Assembly (NCBI GenBank): GCA_003049465.1
Contig: PYSS01000031.1
Span: 236,570 to 300,569, forward strand
Direction: 5' to 3'
DNA from: Magnaporthiopsis rhizophila
Taxonomy: Eukaryota > Ascomycota > Sordariomycetes > Magnaporthales > Magnaporthaceae
Length of the DNA stretch: 64,000 nt
Part shown: positions 11,263-22,123 of the stretch, piece after piece
How the letters are laid out: every line of letters starts with the position of its first letter
Numbering within the stretch: the first letter of the stretch is position 1
Position numbers and translations under genes: made by a program
Notes under the pieces: generated by a model
Database searches by the model: none
Told to the model about the DNA's origin: nothing
Seen by the model: only the letters and a program-made list of their open reading frames with translations

Positions 11263-13736
11263 CTATTCTAGCCTGGTCCGGATCCACTCGCACCACTGAT
11301 CGATGTCCTCGCACACCTGGAGCACCTGCCCTAGGTCCTGAGGTTGCATCTGCCTGCGGCCGTCTTCTTGCGGCTCCTGACCCTGTCCCCTCCCGGGCAC
11401 GGGCAGCACGTTCTCCGAGACGACGTGCACCATGCCGTTGAGCTGCACGTCAAGCACCACCGTGGCCGTCGCCCCACGGAAGGGGAAGACCACCTGCAGC
11501 CTGGGCACTGGGTGCACCGTGAGCGTAACATCGATGGGCAGTGCCACCGCGGGGTCTGTTCCCGCTTGTTGTCCTCCTGAAGCATCGCCTCCAGAGATCG
11601 CTCCATCTCCAGAACCGTGCTGCCCTTGTCCCTTGTCGCCGTTATGCTGATCAGTATGGCTGACACCTGCTGCCGGCGTCACCACCAGCGGGTTCTTGGG
11701 GGCCACCAAAAACGCCGCAAAGTCGTCCCTGGTAGTTGTCGTAGTAATATTTGGCATTCCCTGCGTCATCTGCCCGGGCACAGCCGCGGCGGCGGCGGCG
11801 GCATTCAAGCCTGTCTTCCTTCCCGGCGCCGACCCATCTGGCCCTATCGCTGTGGATGCTGCTGCGCCACTCCCGGCGTCGCCACCGCCTGCCAGAGCTG
11901 CCGATGCTGCCCCTACGGGACCGAAGCTCCTCTCGAGCAGCGTAGATAGGAACGCGTACTGCCTCAGTCGCGGCAGCATCTCGACCAGCTGACTAGGATG
12001 CGAGAACGGCACTGACGACAGCGTCCGGCCGTACACGGGTTTGTATATAAAGAGCGAGTTTCTGTGAAGCGCCTTTGTTGGCTCCGCTGCCGCCGCCGCA
12101 CCCGTGGCACCGCTGCTCGCGGCCGGTGCTGGAGGAAAGACGGAAACCTCTTTGAGACGCGTGATGCTTCGCGGCTCCGTCGGATCGTGCTGGCTATTTT
12201 CCGGCACGGGGAACATGAGACTGTCGTAGGTCGAATGCAGGAACTCGCTGAGCGGCGCCTGCGCGATCTGCTGAATGTGCTCCCAGTCCTGCAGCGTCAT
12301 GACCACGGGCGGGTCGAACTCGGCCGAAAAGACCACCGCCGGCAGCCGTCCGGGGTGCCCGCCGTTGTCCAAATCCATCCCGTCAGCCTTCTGCTGCTGC
12401 TGCTGATCACCTCCCTCGCCCGGAATCACAGTGTTGGGCGGGTCCTGCCAGTCCAACAGCTGGTTTGCCGTCATCAGGAGGTGGTCCTCGCCGACCATCG
12501 CCTCATGCTTCTCGACGCCCGGCGAGAGCCACGCATCCGAAACGCGCGCCGGCTGATACCCCATGGCAATGAGGGGCGCACAGCCGATCCACATGCTCCA
12601 GGCTCGCTCGGTCGCCTCGACGTGCTCGCGCAGCCCAGGGCTGGCGCCAGGGGGCGGCGGAACGAGGTGCTGCTCCTTCCAGTAGTCCAGGGTGAGGCCG
12701 ACCTTGTCGCGCTTGTGCATACCGGGCTCGCCGTTACGGGAGCAGAGCGCGGTCATCCGGAGTATCTCCTCGCTGCGGCCGGCCATGGCCGGGTCGGCGC
12801 GCAGCCTGGACATGTCCCACTGGTGCAGGCGCTCGAGAGAGTCGTAGATGCCCGCGATGGCCTCATGGCAGTTGAAGCCGGGGATGACGCTCAGCTTGTC
12901 CAGCACCGCTAGGCGCTCGAGGTTGACGGCGAACTTGTCGAGCTTCTTGGTCAGCGGGCTCTCGGTGGGGCCAAGCTTGAGGTCGTCCAGCAGGATCCGG
13001 CCGGCCTGGTCCACGTGCCGTGAGACAACTTCGGACGAGTCCGGGAACGAGAGCGTAACCTTTTCAACCATATTGTTGACCATGACAATGTCGATGGACA
13101 ATGCCGACCCTGCTATGATGAGCGTCTTTGACTTGTCGCCACCCCCGCCCTCCTCCCACAGGAACTCAAGTCCAACGCTTCTCACGAGACGCTCCAGCCC
13201 CGCGTCGCTCACCCGGCCCTTGCTCTCCTGTTCATGTGGGCAGTAGTGCCAGGCGTCAACAAGATGCTCTATCCGCCTATAAAACACATCGATAGTGATT
13301 CTCTACGCATACAACCCTTGTAGCAGGCCCGATTCCTTACCTTGAGTATGCTCAATATCCGATGAAGTCGTCTAATCTTCTCGTCGTCGTCGTCCCGAGT
13401 AGCCATGCCGCCCAGGCCATCCAGGCCGCCCACAACCCCGACATTATCCAGGCTGCCGATGTCGAGCCCGTTTCCTATTCCGAGCGCGCCTAGCGCGGCG
13501 GCCGTCGGGCTATCGAACGTTACGGGGGCATTGCTGTTGCTCGGGTGGCCCATGAGCGTGGTGCTCGTGGCCGGCGATCTCCTGATGTGCTGCGGCGACG
13601 ACTTAGGTCCGTGGGGCGAAAAGGCGGCTGAAAAGGGCGTCGAAACGGGCGGGGTGGCGGCGGCACCGTGCTGCGTTCCCGATGGCGTCCTGCCCTGCTG
13701 CGAGGGTGCGTGCTTCATGGGTGTTGGTGTCGCCAT
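11263..13736 (-). CDS. MED1: Mediator of RNA polymerase II transcription subunit 1 (Med1)
   Basis: Subunit of the Mediator middle module, bridging activators and RNA polymerase II in the nucleus. Two exons: 13736-13341 (132 codons) and 13227-11263 (654 codons plus stop), giving 786 residues; phase-0 intron at 13228-13340. Exon 1 encodes a Pro/Ser/Thr-rich N terminus starting MATPTPMKHAPSQQ, then DDDEKIRRLHRILSILK. Exon 2 continues ESKGRVSDAGLERLVRSVGL, joining the Med1 N-terminal helix in frame. An acceptor nearer 13277 leaves the wrong phase, so 13228 was chosen. Further conserved blocks are the TLIIAGSALSIDI strand, the LTKKLDKFAVNLERLAVLDK region and FIYKPVYGRTLSSVPFSHP. The C-terminal half has Ala/Gly/Gln-rich linkers. 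Its 5' end is separated by about 960 bp from the CSA gene's 3' end. Confidence 0.92.
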
Positions 13737-14694
13737 CTTTGCCGGGTGGTGGGTGTGGAGGAGAGGCGTTCGGGTGCGACGTGCGGCGTGGTTTCGAGGC
13801 GGGCTACCCGGCGAACGCCACGTATTGCCGCCCGGCCGGATCCCAACGTGGTGCGACCAGATGACGCAGCTGCGCTTGGGTTGGGAAGCTTGAGTTGGAG
13901 CTCAGCTGGAGCGTGTTCGTTCGCTATCGATCCCCGCCGTCTCGCATTTGGGAGGTAATTCGACAGGAATAGCCGGTTGCAGCTGCGCGCGGGACAGCCT
14001 AAGATGATCCTATACTGAAATTAGCGAGACGGGCTATGCGTATGGCAAGAATTATTGTAAAGCGCACGCCGCGTCTCAGGAAGAATGTCGGCTTGCATTG
14101 TTTCGAGGTTGTGAGAGTGTCTGCAGTTGACCGCGGTGGGGGGTTGGGAGTGGATCCCTGCCGAGTGGTACGTCACATCAAAAGCCGCAGGCTCGATGGG
14201 CCCATTGCGGATGGGGAGTGTTAGATATTCAAAACGCGACACCGGAAGCTATTTTGCGCTATCATTGTTGTTTTATAATGCTGATACCGAGGATTTGTCC
14301 GTTGCTACGAAGTATTATTAATTAATATTCAGAAAGGCGAGTATTTATTAATTTTAGCTGTTCAATAAAAACATATTCCTACCACCCAACAAACCCTTCC
14401 TTTGCCAGTAAGCGAACAACCCAGATGTAAAAAGACAAGTAAAATAACAAAAGAGAGATACAAACAGATCCAACCGAACTATCCAATACGCTTCTTGCTA
14501 TGGACAGGGCTATAATAACGCATATCATGTATATATATCGTCCTGGTGCCAGCGGCTGAAAACTGGAGTACGGTGCAAAGAAGTTAAGCGATAATGTGTT
14601 GGAAGCTTGGATGAGCTTATGTCTAATAAACGACGGTTCCATATAAGCGAATTTACGAGAGCCATAGGCGACAGGCGACGAATATGTCAATAGT
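13737..14694. other. Med1 promoter region and 3' side of the CSA gene
   Basis: No gene seen in about 960 bp. The left part is the Med1 leader and promoter. The right part (about 14240-14694) turns distinctly AT-rich, fitting the 3' untranslated and termination region of the minus-strand CSA gene ending at 14695, with AATAAA-like and TTAATTAATATT sequences around 14320-14370. Confidence 0.5.
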
Positions 14695-16287
14695 CTACTG
14701 AAATCTAATGTCCTGTCCCATCAGACTTTTATAAACGTTGTCCAGCGCCTTCCTCTTCCTCATCCTATCCGCAGCCGCCTCCTCGGACTCCTCAGGAACC
14801 CCAAACTCGTCCCCCTCAGGGCCCTCGAGCTCGGGCGCCCAAACTCGGATCTGGCCGTCAGAATGCCCAGAGTAAACACCGCCAGCTGCGTTACGGCCCC
14901 CAACTACGTGCCCAGACGACGACCCGAAGCCTCCCGCACCCCTCCACGCCAGGCTGGTGACGCGGGTTTTAACGGCCTGCTGCTGCTGCTGCACGCTGGC
15001 GCCACCGCCTGCCACCCTCAGACGCCGGATGATGGTGCCCTCGTGGAGGTCGAGCGCCAGCACCTCGCTCCCGTTGGGCCAAAACAGGACGTCGCGCCTC
15101 GCGGGGCCCGACCCGGGCCCTGGGCCGGCCAGGCCCGTGGGCGACACGAACATGTTGACACTCATCAGCCCGCCGTTGCGGATCGAGGGCCCATAGTTGA
15201 CGAGCGTGTTGGCACCCGTCACGGCGTCCCAAACGCGCACGCGCCGATCGTGGCCGGCGCTTACGATGAAGTCGCCGTTGTCAGTCCAAGCCAGCCCGTT
15301 GACGGGACCCGTGTGCGCCTTGGCCGAGGCGCGGATCCCGCGTGACGACAGCGTCGCGTCGGGGGTCGCGGCCGGACCCGACACTGCAGAAGCAGAAGAG
15401 GAAGCGACGCCGCCGCCGGCGCGCCGCAGGATGCCTAGGCTGTCCTCCTGGTCCAGCAGGGCGACGAGGGCGTTTGCGCGGCGAACGTCCCAGACGCGGA
15501 CGGTGCCGTCGACGGCGCCGCTGGCCAGCACGTGCTCGCGGGCGGGCGACCACGCGGCCGAGAGCACGGCGCCCGCGGCGGCGCCGATCTGGCCCGCGGC
15601 CATGAGGCTTTGGACGGCGGCGCCGGAGCGCAGGTCGACAAGGCGCACGGCTGGGTGTTGCGTAGCGCAGGCGACGAGCAGGTGCGGCGCGATGGGCGAG
15701 GTCGCGTGCGTGTACACCTTTGCGCCGAGGTCGAAAGAGCCCGAGAGCTGGGCCGGCTCCGTGGCCCAGACCTTGAGGGTCTGGTCGTACGACGACGACA
15801 GGAACGCGCCGGCGTCGAAGGGGAAGAAGGACAGGTGCGTGATACCGAAGCGGTGGTGCTGGTGCCTATGTGCGTCCTTGTCGGCGCCCACCGCCGAGCT
15901 GGGGAGCTGGCCGGCGCCTGTCTCCCGGGCGATCTGGGCGGTCGGGCGGTAGGTGTGCGGCCTGTGAGGGTTACGGCACTGCTCCACGTCCCAGAGGCGG
16001 ATGGCGCCGTCAGAGCCGCCCGAGGCCAGAAGGCGGCCGTCGAAGCGCTCCAGGGCCAGAGCGTTCACGCCCGACCTGTGAGCCCAGATGGAGCGGCGCT
16101 CATCCTCGTCGGCGATCCGGGACGGCCCAGCGGCGCCGCTGCCATAAAGAGTGATGCTTTGTTCGCCGCCGTCGAAACGATGATGGGGTGCGGCGCGAAA
16201 AGAGTGCAACAGCCTGGTTGTGTGGAGCCTCGCGAACGTCTTCTGGTCGACGTCTCCAATCAACCTCTCAAACAGGAGATGGTTCAT
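14695..16287 (-). CDS. RAD28: CSA/ERCC8-like WD40 repair factor (Rad28 homologue)
   Basis: Single-exon 530-residue WD40 protein. It resembles Cockayne syndrome A (ERCC8; S. cerevisiae Rad28, S. pombe Ckn1), the substrate receptor of the DDB1-Cul4 ligase in transcription-coupled nucleotide excision repair. Recognisable blocks: N-terminal LLFERLIGDVDQKTFARLHT and RLLHSF; AHRSGVNALALERFDGRLLASGGSDG with IRLWDVEQ; ITHLSFFPFDAGAFLSSSYD with QTLKVWATEP; VYTHATSPIAPHLLVACAT with VRLVDLRSG; a repeat ending VDGTVRVWDVRRANALVALLD; a repeat ending RRVRVWDAVTGANTLVNYGP; and a last repeat GQIRVWAPELEG. At least six WD repeats can be read, consistent with a seven-blade propeller. Length is somewhat above human CSA (about 400) because of Gly/Ala/Ser-rich inserts. 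Divergent from the Rrn10-like gene. WD40 proteins are easily confused, but the ordered CSA-type blocks make this call fairly strong. Confidence 0.85.
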   Translation of the reverse strand: MNHLLFERLIGDVDQKTFARLHTTRLLHSFRAAPHHRFDGGEQSITLYGSGAAGPSRIADEDERRSIWAHRSGVNALALERFDGRLLASGGSDGAIRLWDVEQCRNPHRPHTYRPTAQIARETGAGQLPSSAVGADKDAHRHQHHRFGITHLSFFPFDAGAFLSSSYDQTLKVWATEPAQLSGSFDLGAKVYTHATSPIAPHLLVACATQHPAVRLVDLRSGAAVQSLMAAGQIGAAAGAVLSAAWSPAREHVLASGAVDGTVRVWDVRRANALVALLDQEDSLGILRRAGGGVASSSASAVSGPAATPDATLSSRGIRASAKAHTGPVNGLAWTDNGDFIVSAGHDRRVRVWDAVTGANTLVNYGPSIRNGGLMSVNMFVSPTGLAGPGPGSGPARRDVLFWPNGSEVLALDLHEGTIIRRLRVAGGGASVQQQQQAVKTRVTSLAWRGAGGFGSSSGHVVGGRNAAGGVYSGHSDGQIRVWAPELEGPEGDEFGVPEESEEAAADRMRKRKALDNVYKSLMGQDIRFQ

Positions 16288-16775
16288 GCATCAGCCATTT
16301 GTGAAGACTACCCACAGGGATAGCCTTCGGCCGCAAAAGAGGTTGGTGTTTCTGGTATAATGTGATCTCTCATTGAGAGTCGCGGCTGAATGTTGGATGG
16401 AAGGGTGAGATCTGACGACAAGTCGCGCTGTGTTCGCGACCTGTTACACAGGTGGGAGCCTAGCGCAGGCAACAATTGTGGAGACGCGCTCTCACACCTC
16501 GAGACTTCGACGTCACTGATTGCCGCGTCGTGGGAATTTTGTGAGCGACAAAGACCAGCGGAAAATGCTTGTCAATTCTGGGGAGCGATAGATCCCTCGA
16601 ATACTTTATATGAACGATACCCGATTCTGTAACAGCCTGATGGTTAAGAATGAAATGAGATGCGATCTTCATCTCACCAGCATGAATCGCGTGGAAAATA
16701 ACTTGGTTTTTTTCAAGCATTCAATCAGCCCCATTTCTTGGACAGTTTGACTGACTACCGCCTTGGACCATAAAA
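16288..16775. promoter_or_regulatory. Shared divergent promoter region, CSA (-) / Rrn10-like (+)
   Basis: A 488 bp spacer between the divergent start codons at 16287 (CSA, -) and 16776 (Rrn10-like, +). Nothing coding is seen. It must contain both core promoters and may be a bidirectional promoter. No specific operator was recognised. Confidence 0.6.
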
Positions 16776-17616
16776 ATGGAAGACGCAACACGCGACAGAC
16801 AAAGCAGCAATGAAGGTCAAGAGTCACGTCCATCGGAGCCAGTCTTGGAGATGGCGGAGGAAGTGAGGCAGAAGCGACACATGAACGTTTACGATGCGGT
16901 GGCTGGTAAGTAGTTGCTAGACACATCCATGGGAAAAGATTAATCACGAGAGCTGACGAGACCAAGGGCGAGTAACCACCACTGGCAGCCTAGGCGCATT
17001 GTCGGGGGTGCGGTCGTCTGGTGGCATCTACCGTCTTCGGGACGCGACGCTCGCACCTGAAGAGGTACTGTTTCAACGCATCGACGCCCCTCAGCGCTAC
17101 GCCGAGAAGGATATCTACTTCTCGCATGAGGCCGCCGCCGTGACCGAGGGTGACAGCCGTCTCCTCCCAGACAGCGACCTGCTCAAAGCCGTGCACGTCT
17201 ACGCGGCCCACCTATTTGAGGCCGTTGCGAGTCGTCGCCGGGTCCACAGTGGCGGCGGCGGCGGCGGTGATAACGATGAGGGAGAGAGGGAGGATCGAGA
17301 CCCCGCCTGTTTCGTCGGGTCGCGGCACGTGGACGAGCGCAGCATGGACGAGACGGCGCTTATCGCGTTCGGCATCCTGCTCGAGGAAGCCGGGCGGGAG
17401 GTTCTGGGGAGGCGGGGAGACCTTGTCTTCACGGAGGGCATGGACGAGGAGGGACCGGGTCGGCCGGGTCGGCCGGGTCGGATGGCTGACGAGGATGGAC
17501 AGCAACCGCAAATGAGGGAGGTGTCGGTGGGTCCCAGCGACGGGGATACATTCTGGAGGAGGAATTACAAGAGAAGGAAGAGAAACGACGGGGGAGTCAG
17601 CGAGGGCCGAGGTTAA
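16776..17616 (+). CDS. RRN10: Rrn10-like subunit of RNA polymerase I upstream activation factor
   Basis: Probable homologue of yeast Rrn10, a small subunit of the UAF complex that drives RNA polymerase I transcription of rDNA in the nucleolus. Two exons: 16776-16905 and 16994-17616, intron 16906-16993 (GTAAGT donor, phase 1), product 250 residues. Exon 1 ends with RHMNVYDAVAG, matching the NVYEA motif at the start of yeast Rrn10. Exon 2 has LAPEEVLFQRID, LLPDSDLLKAVHVYAAHLFE and MDETALIAFGILLEEAG, which follow the order and spacing of Rrn10's DEVL, IPDIDL/VHYYA and FDETSLITLGLLIE blocks. A Gly-rich insert near residue 130 and an Arg/Lys-rich tail (YKRRKR) lengthen it beyond the 145-residue yeast protein. 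Identification is from remembered motifs, so a profile search should confirm it. Confidence 0.72.
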
Positions 17617-18240
17617 ACAAGAGGGGATGACGGGATTGGCTCGCCTAGCCTGATGAAGGTTACAGTACGGTCATCGGAGAGCGAAGGGCGCGGTGGAGTG
17701 GCAGACTGGCTTGGCATGGCGAGCGGGCAACGTGTGCAGGTGGCAGGGCAGCATGCGCAAGGGGCGCGTGAGGCTTTTCCTTGCCCCTCGGCACCCAATG
17801 GACCCAATGGACTGGGTCGCTTCGGTTGAGGGCACAGGCTCCGTTCACCGAAACAGCCTGGCGTGCTGCACATGCTGGCTTGGCCGCCCACCGAATTGCC
17901 GGCAGCAAGGGTCCAAACGGGCCAAAACGGGAGGGGCTGTGGGTCCGTCAAGCAGTACCGAACGTTCGGCCTCCGTAGCCAAGACCCGGTGTTACCCGAG
18001 GCACGGAGCGGAATCAAACGGTCGAGTTGAGAAAGGAAGCTAGTCAGTGTCCAAGCTGGCCTTATCTGCGCCCTTGCTTTTTCCCTCATACTTTATTTGC
18101 TTTCCTATTAAAGAGCAGCCCGACTGCCACCCAGCCAGCCTGTTGAATCGCCCGTGTTCGTCGTCGAAGGTTGCGCCAATGCCAGACCCTCAACAACAGC
18201 AGCAGCACCATCCTTGGCTTGTAGGCGAATGCGGGTAAAA
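17617..18240. other. Spacer between Rrn10-like gene and kynurenine formamidase gene
   Basis: No gene recognised. It contains the 3' region of the Rrn10-like gene and the promoter of the next gene. An in-frame ATG lies upstream of the chosen formamidase start, at 18154, but the added residues are Gln/Ala-rich and unlike the family. A pyrimidine-rich stretch occurs at about 18068-18100. Confidence 0.5.
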
Positions 18241-19255
18241 ATGACCACATACAGCGAATATAAATACGGCACTGTCAGCGACTTGCAGATTTTGGGCGTC
18301 TGGGACTTCCAGCCCAGCGATGCTGAGAAAGCCGAAGACAGCACTGCTGTCAAGTACTGGGTCGTGTAAGCCCTCCTCTATCCTCCTGCTCTCCTTTTTC
18401 CTCGTCCGTACTCGCTTCTGACAATCCTCGACCAAAAGTTTTATCCATGGCGGTGCCTGGCAAGACCCGAGGGTGACTCTGCGGTCTATTGAGCCGACCA
18501 TAGCCCAACTCGTGGCATCGCCAGCCCACAGCGCGCGCATCGCCGGCGTCGCCTCCATCGACTACCGTCTCAGCCCACACCGAGATTTCCCACAGGATCC
18601 GGCCACCACTCCTCCTGGCCAGCTGCGCAATGCTCGCCACCCGGACCACTTGCAGGACGTGGCCGCCGCCATGACCCTTCTGGCCACCCTGCGTCCGCTC
18701 ACCGGGCCGTGCACCCGCTACGTGCTTGCTGGCCATAGCGCCGGCGCCACCCTGGCCCTGCAGCTGCTCATGGGCTCCCGCGCCGGCGTCCCCGTCGCTG
18801 CTACCAATGGCGATTATGCTACATCTACACCGCCGTCGCAGCTGCCGTTCCCCGCCCCCGCCGCCATCATCGGGTACGAGGGCATCTACGACCTGCCCGG
18901 CATCTGCGCCCGCAAGGGGTACGGGTTCCTGTTCGCTCCGCCTTTTGGCGACGACCAGGGCGCCTGGGACTGCGTGAGTCCCGCCCTGCACAACGGGCTC
19001 GCCGTCACTTGGGCCGCCTGGGCCGCCGCCACCGACGCTGGCCAGGGGCGGAAGCGCATCGCCGTCGTTGCGCAGTCGCCCGAGGACGAGCTCATCGACA
19101 TGGATGAGGCTACCGCTATGGAGCGCGCGCTGCGCGACGATGGTGTGCCCTGTCTGCTGCTTACCGACATCAAAGGTAAACACGACGAGGTGCTGGAGGC
19201 CGGCGCCGAGATTGTCAGAGTTCTGGTGCGGACCCTTGATGCACTCGAGGCATAG
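18241..19255 (+). CDS. BNA7: Kynurenine formamidase (alpha/beta hydrolase)
   Basis: Hydrolyses N-formylkynurenine to kynurenine and formate in tryptophan breakdown and de novo NAD synthesis; cytosolic. Two exons: 18241-18365 and 18439-19255, intron 18366-18438 (donor GTAAGC, phase 2), product 313 residues, in the normal Bna7 range. The join restores the oxyanion-hole motif F-I-H-G-G-A-W (residues about 43-49). The nucleophile elbow is AGHSAGAT with Ser142. The acid lies in QSPEDELIDMDEA and the catalytic His in KGKHDEVLEAG. The conserved IDYRLSPH block and the HPDHLQDVAAAM block also fit the family. Start MTTYSEYKYG was chosen because the N-terminal YGT/WDF region is typical. The 3' end faces the MFS transporter gene 411 bp away. 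Esterase/lipase relatives share the fold, but HGGAW plus overall layout favours Bna7. Confidence 0.88.
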
Positions 19256-19666
19256 ATACAGGTCGACTAGATTCTCACTCCAATGGTAGGTGTATCGATC
19301 TGATAGAATCGAGAGATGTCTGCTTCCCTGTCTGACCGTCTGACCGTCTTTCAAGTGTTGTTGATATTCTCTAATTACTGCCTATATGCCGTATTGATAA
19401 GTCCGCGGACTGTGAACGGTTATTCGTCATTGCGGGATCTTGCCCCTTCAATCACACCCCTTTTACACCAATGCCAAACCGGATCCCGATCACATTACCA
19501 ATAACCCCATAACCATTCCCCAATCCCATTCCAAACCCCTAATCCAATACAGTATAACACCCTTAAATTCCTTGCTTGCTTTTTTGTTATCCCGTCTTCG
19601 TAAAGACACCCGTCCATTACTACCACCAATTATTTTTTCCCGTCCTATTACCACCGCAGACGCATA
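19256..19666. other. Convergent 3' intergenic spacer
   Basis: A 411 bp spacer between two converging stop codons. It is AT- and C-rich and has many TATA-like and AATAC-type stretches, as expected for two facing termination regions. No gene seen. Confidence 0.6.
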
Positions 19667-21392
19667 TCACGCACTCAATTCTTCGATCTTCTTCCCCCCC
19701 GCAGGGCTGCTAGGCCTCGCCTTGGAACCCCACGCCACAAGCCCACCGACGACGGCCAGCGAGCCGGCCCAGATCTGGGCCGGCAGGTACCATCTGCCGC
19801 CGCTGGCATCGACGATGGCCGCAGCCAAGGGCGGACCGATGAGGGTCGCGAGGCCTGCAAAGGCGCACACCATGCCGAAGCGCACGCCGACGCGGCTGGG
19901 ATCAGGGGTCAGTGCCACCAGGACGGCAGGCCAGATGCCTTGGGCCGCGCCGTTGGCGAGACCGAATATGACGGCGAAGGCGTACATGCCCGCAGGCCCC
20001 GTCGCGGCCGCCCAGCCGAGGATGGAGACGCCCGTGATCACGGCGGCGACGATGAACACGCCCGCCGGACCCAAGCGCTTGTACCGGCACGCCACGAAAC
20101 CCACTAGAGGCCGCATCGGGATGCCTAGGGCGGAGTTGATCATGAGAAGCGCCACCGACTGAGTCGGTGCCATGGCCGCCACGACTTCTCCAATTATATT
20201 AATCTGTCGTGGTAATTACCTTTTGTGAGTCTTGGGGAACCGCCTCGATCAGCAGGGGGGAAGGCTTCGACTTACGTAGAAGAAGGCAAAGTACAGTGCG
20301 ATGAAAAAGAGAAACGATGAGACGATGAAGCAGACAAAGGGAATCTCCTTGAGCGCTCCAACGTCGATGAGCGGCTCGGAGCCTTCCTGCTGCTGCTTCC
20401 TCTCTTCTACCATGCGCTGGTGTCGGCGCGGTCGGAGGAGGGCGAGGGCGCCGGCGCAAAAGGCCAGGGCCACAAACCCGGCTACCCTCATTGCCCAAGC
20501 GAAGCCGATGTGCGGCATCAGGTGCTGCACCAGCGCCGGGAACACAATGCTTCCCATGCTCGTGCCCATAGTGGCTGTGGTAACGGCCACACTGCCAGGG
20601 AGAAGATGGTTTGTTAGACTCCCCTTCCGTATTGTCCCGCCGGAGACCAGGGCGATGCTGATCTGGTGATGTACGAGGAATAGAGCAAAGCACAAAGTGG
20701 GCGGTGTGGAGTGACGGGTTTACTCACGATCGCTTCGACTCGTCAAAATGCGAGTTGATGACGGCCAGGGTAGGCGGCGTCAGCATGCCCAGGCCCAGGC
20801 CAGTACAGAGGCCCTGGGAGAGGAAGATCTGCCACCACACGCCCTGAGCCAGGCTGGCCGTGAATGTGCCGAGGGCGACGAGGACGGCGCCGCCAGCGAC
20901 CGTCGACAGGATGTAGCCAGCGTCGGAGAGACGACCCGAGACGACACAGAGCAGATAAGCCAGGAAGCTCTGGACCGCGCCGATCCAGGCCACCTGCGAC
21001 GCCGGCAGCCCTTGAGCCGAGACGTAGTAGAGCTGGAACACGCCGAACGTGGCTGGGAAGCCCCAGCCGACGGCGTTCAGGAGCACGCCGGCGACCACCT
21101 GCGACCACGCCGCGAAGCCGCCGTTGGGCGGAGGATCGAGGGCCGCTAGGGTGGCCGACGAGGAGGCGAAGGAAGCATAAGAGGTAGGGGAGATGGGGGA
21201 GGGTGTGCATGCTGGTGTTGATGATGGTGAAGAGGGCTCGCCGACGGCGTCATGGCTGTGGATGCTAGGAGGGTAGGATGGCGTTGGCGTGACGTCCGAA
21301 TCCGTGTCTGGGATGGCTCTGACCTCGACGACCACGCCGACGTCCATCTCCACGTCCACGGCCTTGGCCGTCTTGGTGAAGCCGCCGCTCAT
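19667..21392 (-). CDS. Monocarboxylate-transporter-like MFS permease
   Basis: Membrane transporter of the MCT/Mch-like branch of the major facilitator superfamily, with about 12 predicted helices. Three exons: 21392-20728, 20591-20276 and 20203-19667; introns 20592-20727 (136 nt, donor GTGAGT) and 20204-20275 (72 nt, donor GTAAGT); product 505 residues. A Ser/Thr/Pro-rich cytosolic N terminus of about 85 residues precedes PPNGGFAAWSQVVAGVLLN, the characteristic D/N-GG-x-x-A-W entry of fungal MCT-like carriers. Later blocks are the FGVFQLYY region, SGRLSDAGY in loop 2-3, TTATMGTSMGSIVFPALVQH in TM5, and ALGIPMRPLVGFVACRYKR in the second half. The substrate cannot be assigned; relatives carry monocarboxylates, riboflavin or unknown substrates. 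Convergence with kynurenine formamidase does not by itself imply kynurenine transport. Confidence 0.88.
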
Positions 21393-22110
21393 GCTGGGGG
21401 AGGGACTGGATTTGGCGATGCACGCGAGCAGAACCGCTGCGAAGAGGCGGGATCAAGTGATCAAAGAAGAAAGCTCGAAAGGAATCAAGATGAAGATGAT
21501 GATGTTTTCTGATAGACATCAGGCCTGTCGAAACCGAAGGGAGCCCATCTCTCTTTTATCCCTCGGTCACCACCTCTCCCAACATCACCTTGACACCTCA
21601 TCAAGTACTGACTGACTTTTTTCTCCTTTTCCTTTTTTTTTTTCTCGTCGTTGCTGCCACCACCCCCCTCGATGGTGTGCTCTTCCACCCCCTAAGGCCG
21701 TTCTCGGCCCACACGCTAGGATGTATATCGACTTTGTGTTTCCAGACCAGCACCACGAGTCCCGACTTTTTTCGTTCCCCCACATTTTTTTTTTTCAGGC
21801 CCAGACCAGACCGACCAGGGCAAAGACTCGTGGACATTGCGCTGCCGACCAACGGACGGCTATTGCATTTTCCTCCTCGTACCCTCCTCCGGCCTCCACA
21901 TCGCCCCATGATGGGCTTCACGGGGAAAGAGTTGGCGAGAAAACAGCGGTGCTGCCGAAGCGGATCTTTTGGGGCGCTGGCACCTTGACGTCTGTCTACA
22001 CGCTTTCCTTCCTCCTTTCTTCCTTCTCCCTTTCATTTTCCTCTTCTGCATGTCGGTTTGTGGGAAGGGTCTCAACTCGCTCCTCTCCACCGCCAGCCAG
22101 CCTCGACTAC

Positions 22111-22123
22111 CTACCTTAGGTAG
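22111..22123. promoter_or_regulatory. Inverted repeat CTACCT-T-AGGTAG
   Basis: A perfect 6+1+6 inverted repeat preceded by another CTACCT-like half (cgaCTACCTACC). It belongs to a group of TACCTA/TAGGTA motifs found only in spacers of this window. It could be a dimeric transcription-factor site; the function is inferred from symmetry and recurrence alone. Confidence 0.35.

Noticed and set aside
12064..12912. 282-codon open frame on the + strand inside Med1
   Set aside because: Antisense shadow of the Med1 exon 2 coding sequence.
13228..13287. Acceptor at 13277 for Med1 exon 2
   Set aside because: Leaves the wrong reading phase; the acceptor at 13228 restores the conserved K-GRVS-E/D-GLERL join.
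15532..16323. 263-codon open frame on the + strand inside CSA
   Set aside because: Antisense shadow of a GC-rich WD40 coding sequence; no recognisable protein.
18350..19354. 334-codon open frame on the - strand over the kynurenine formamidase gene
   Set aside because: Antisense shadow; Gly/Gln/Arg-rich with no motifs, while the + strand has a full catalytic triad.
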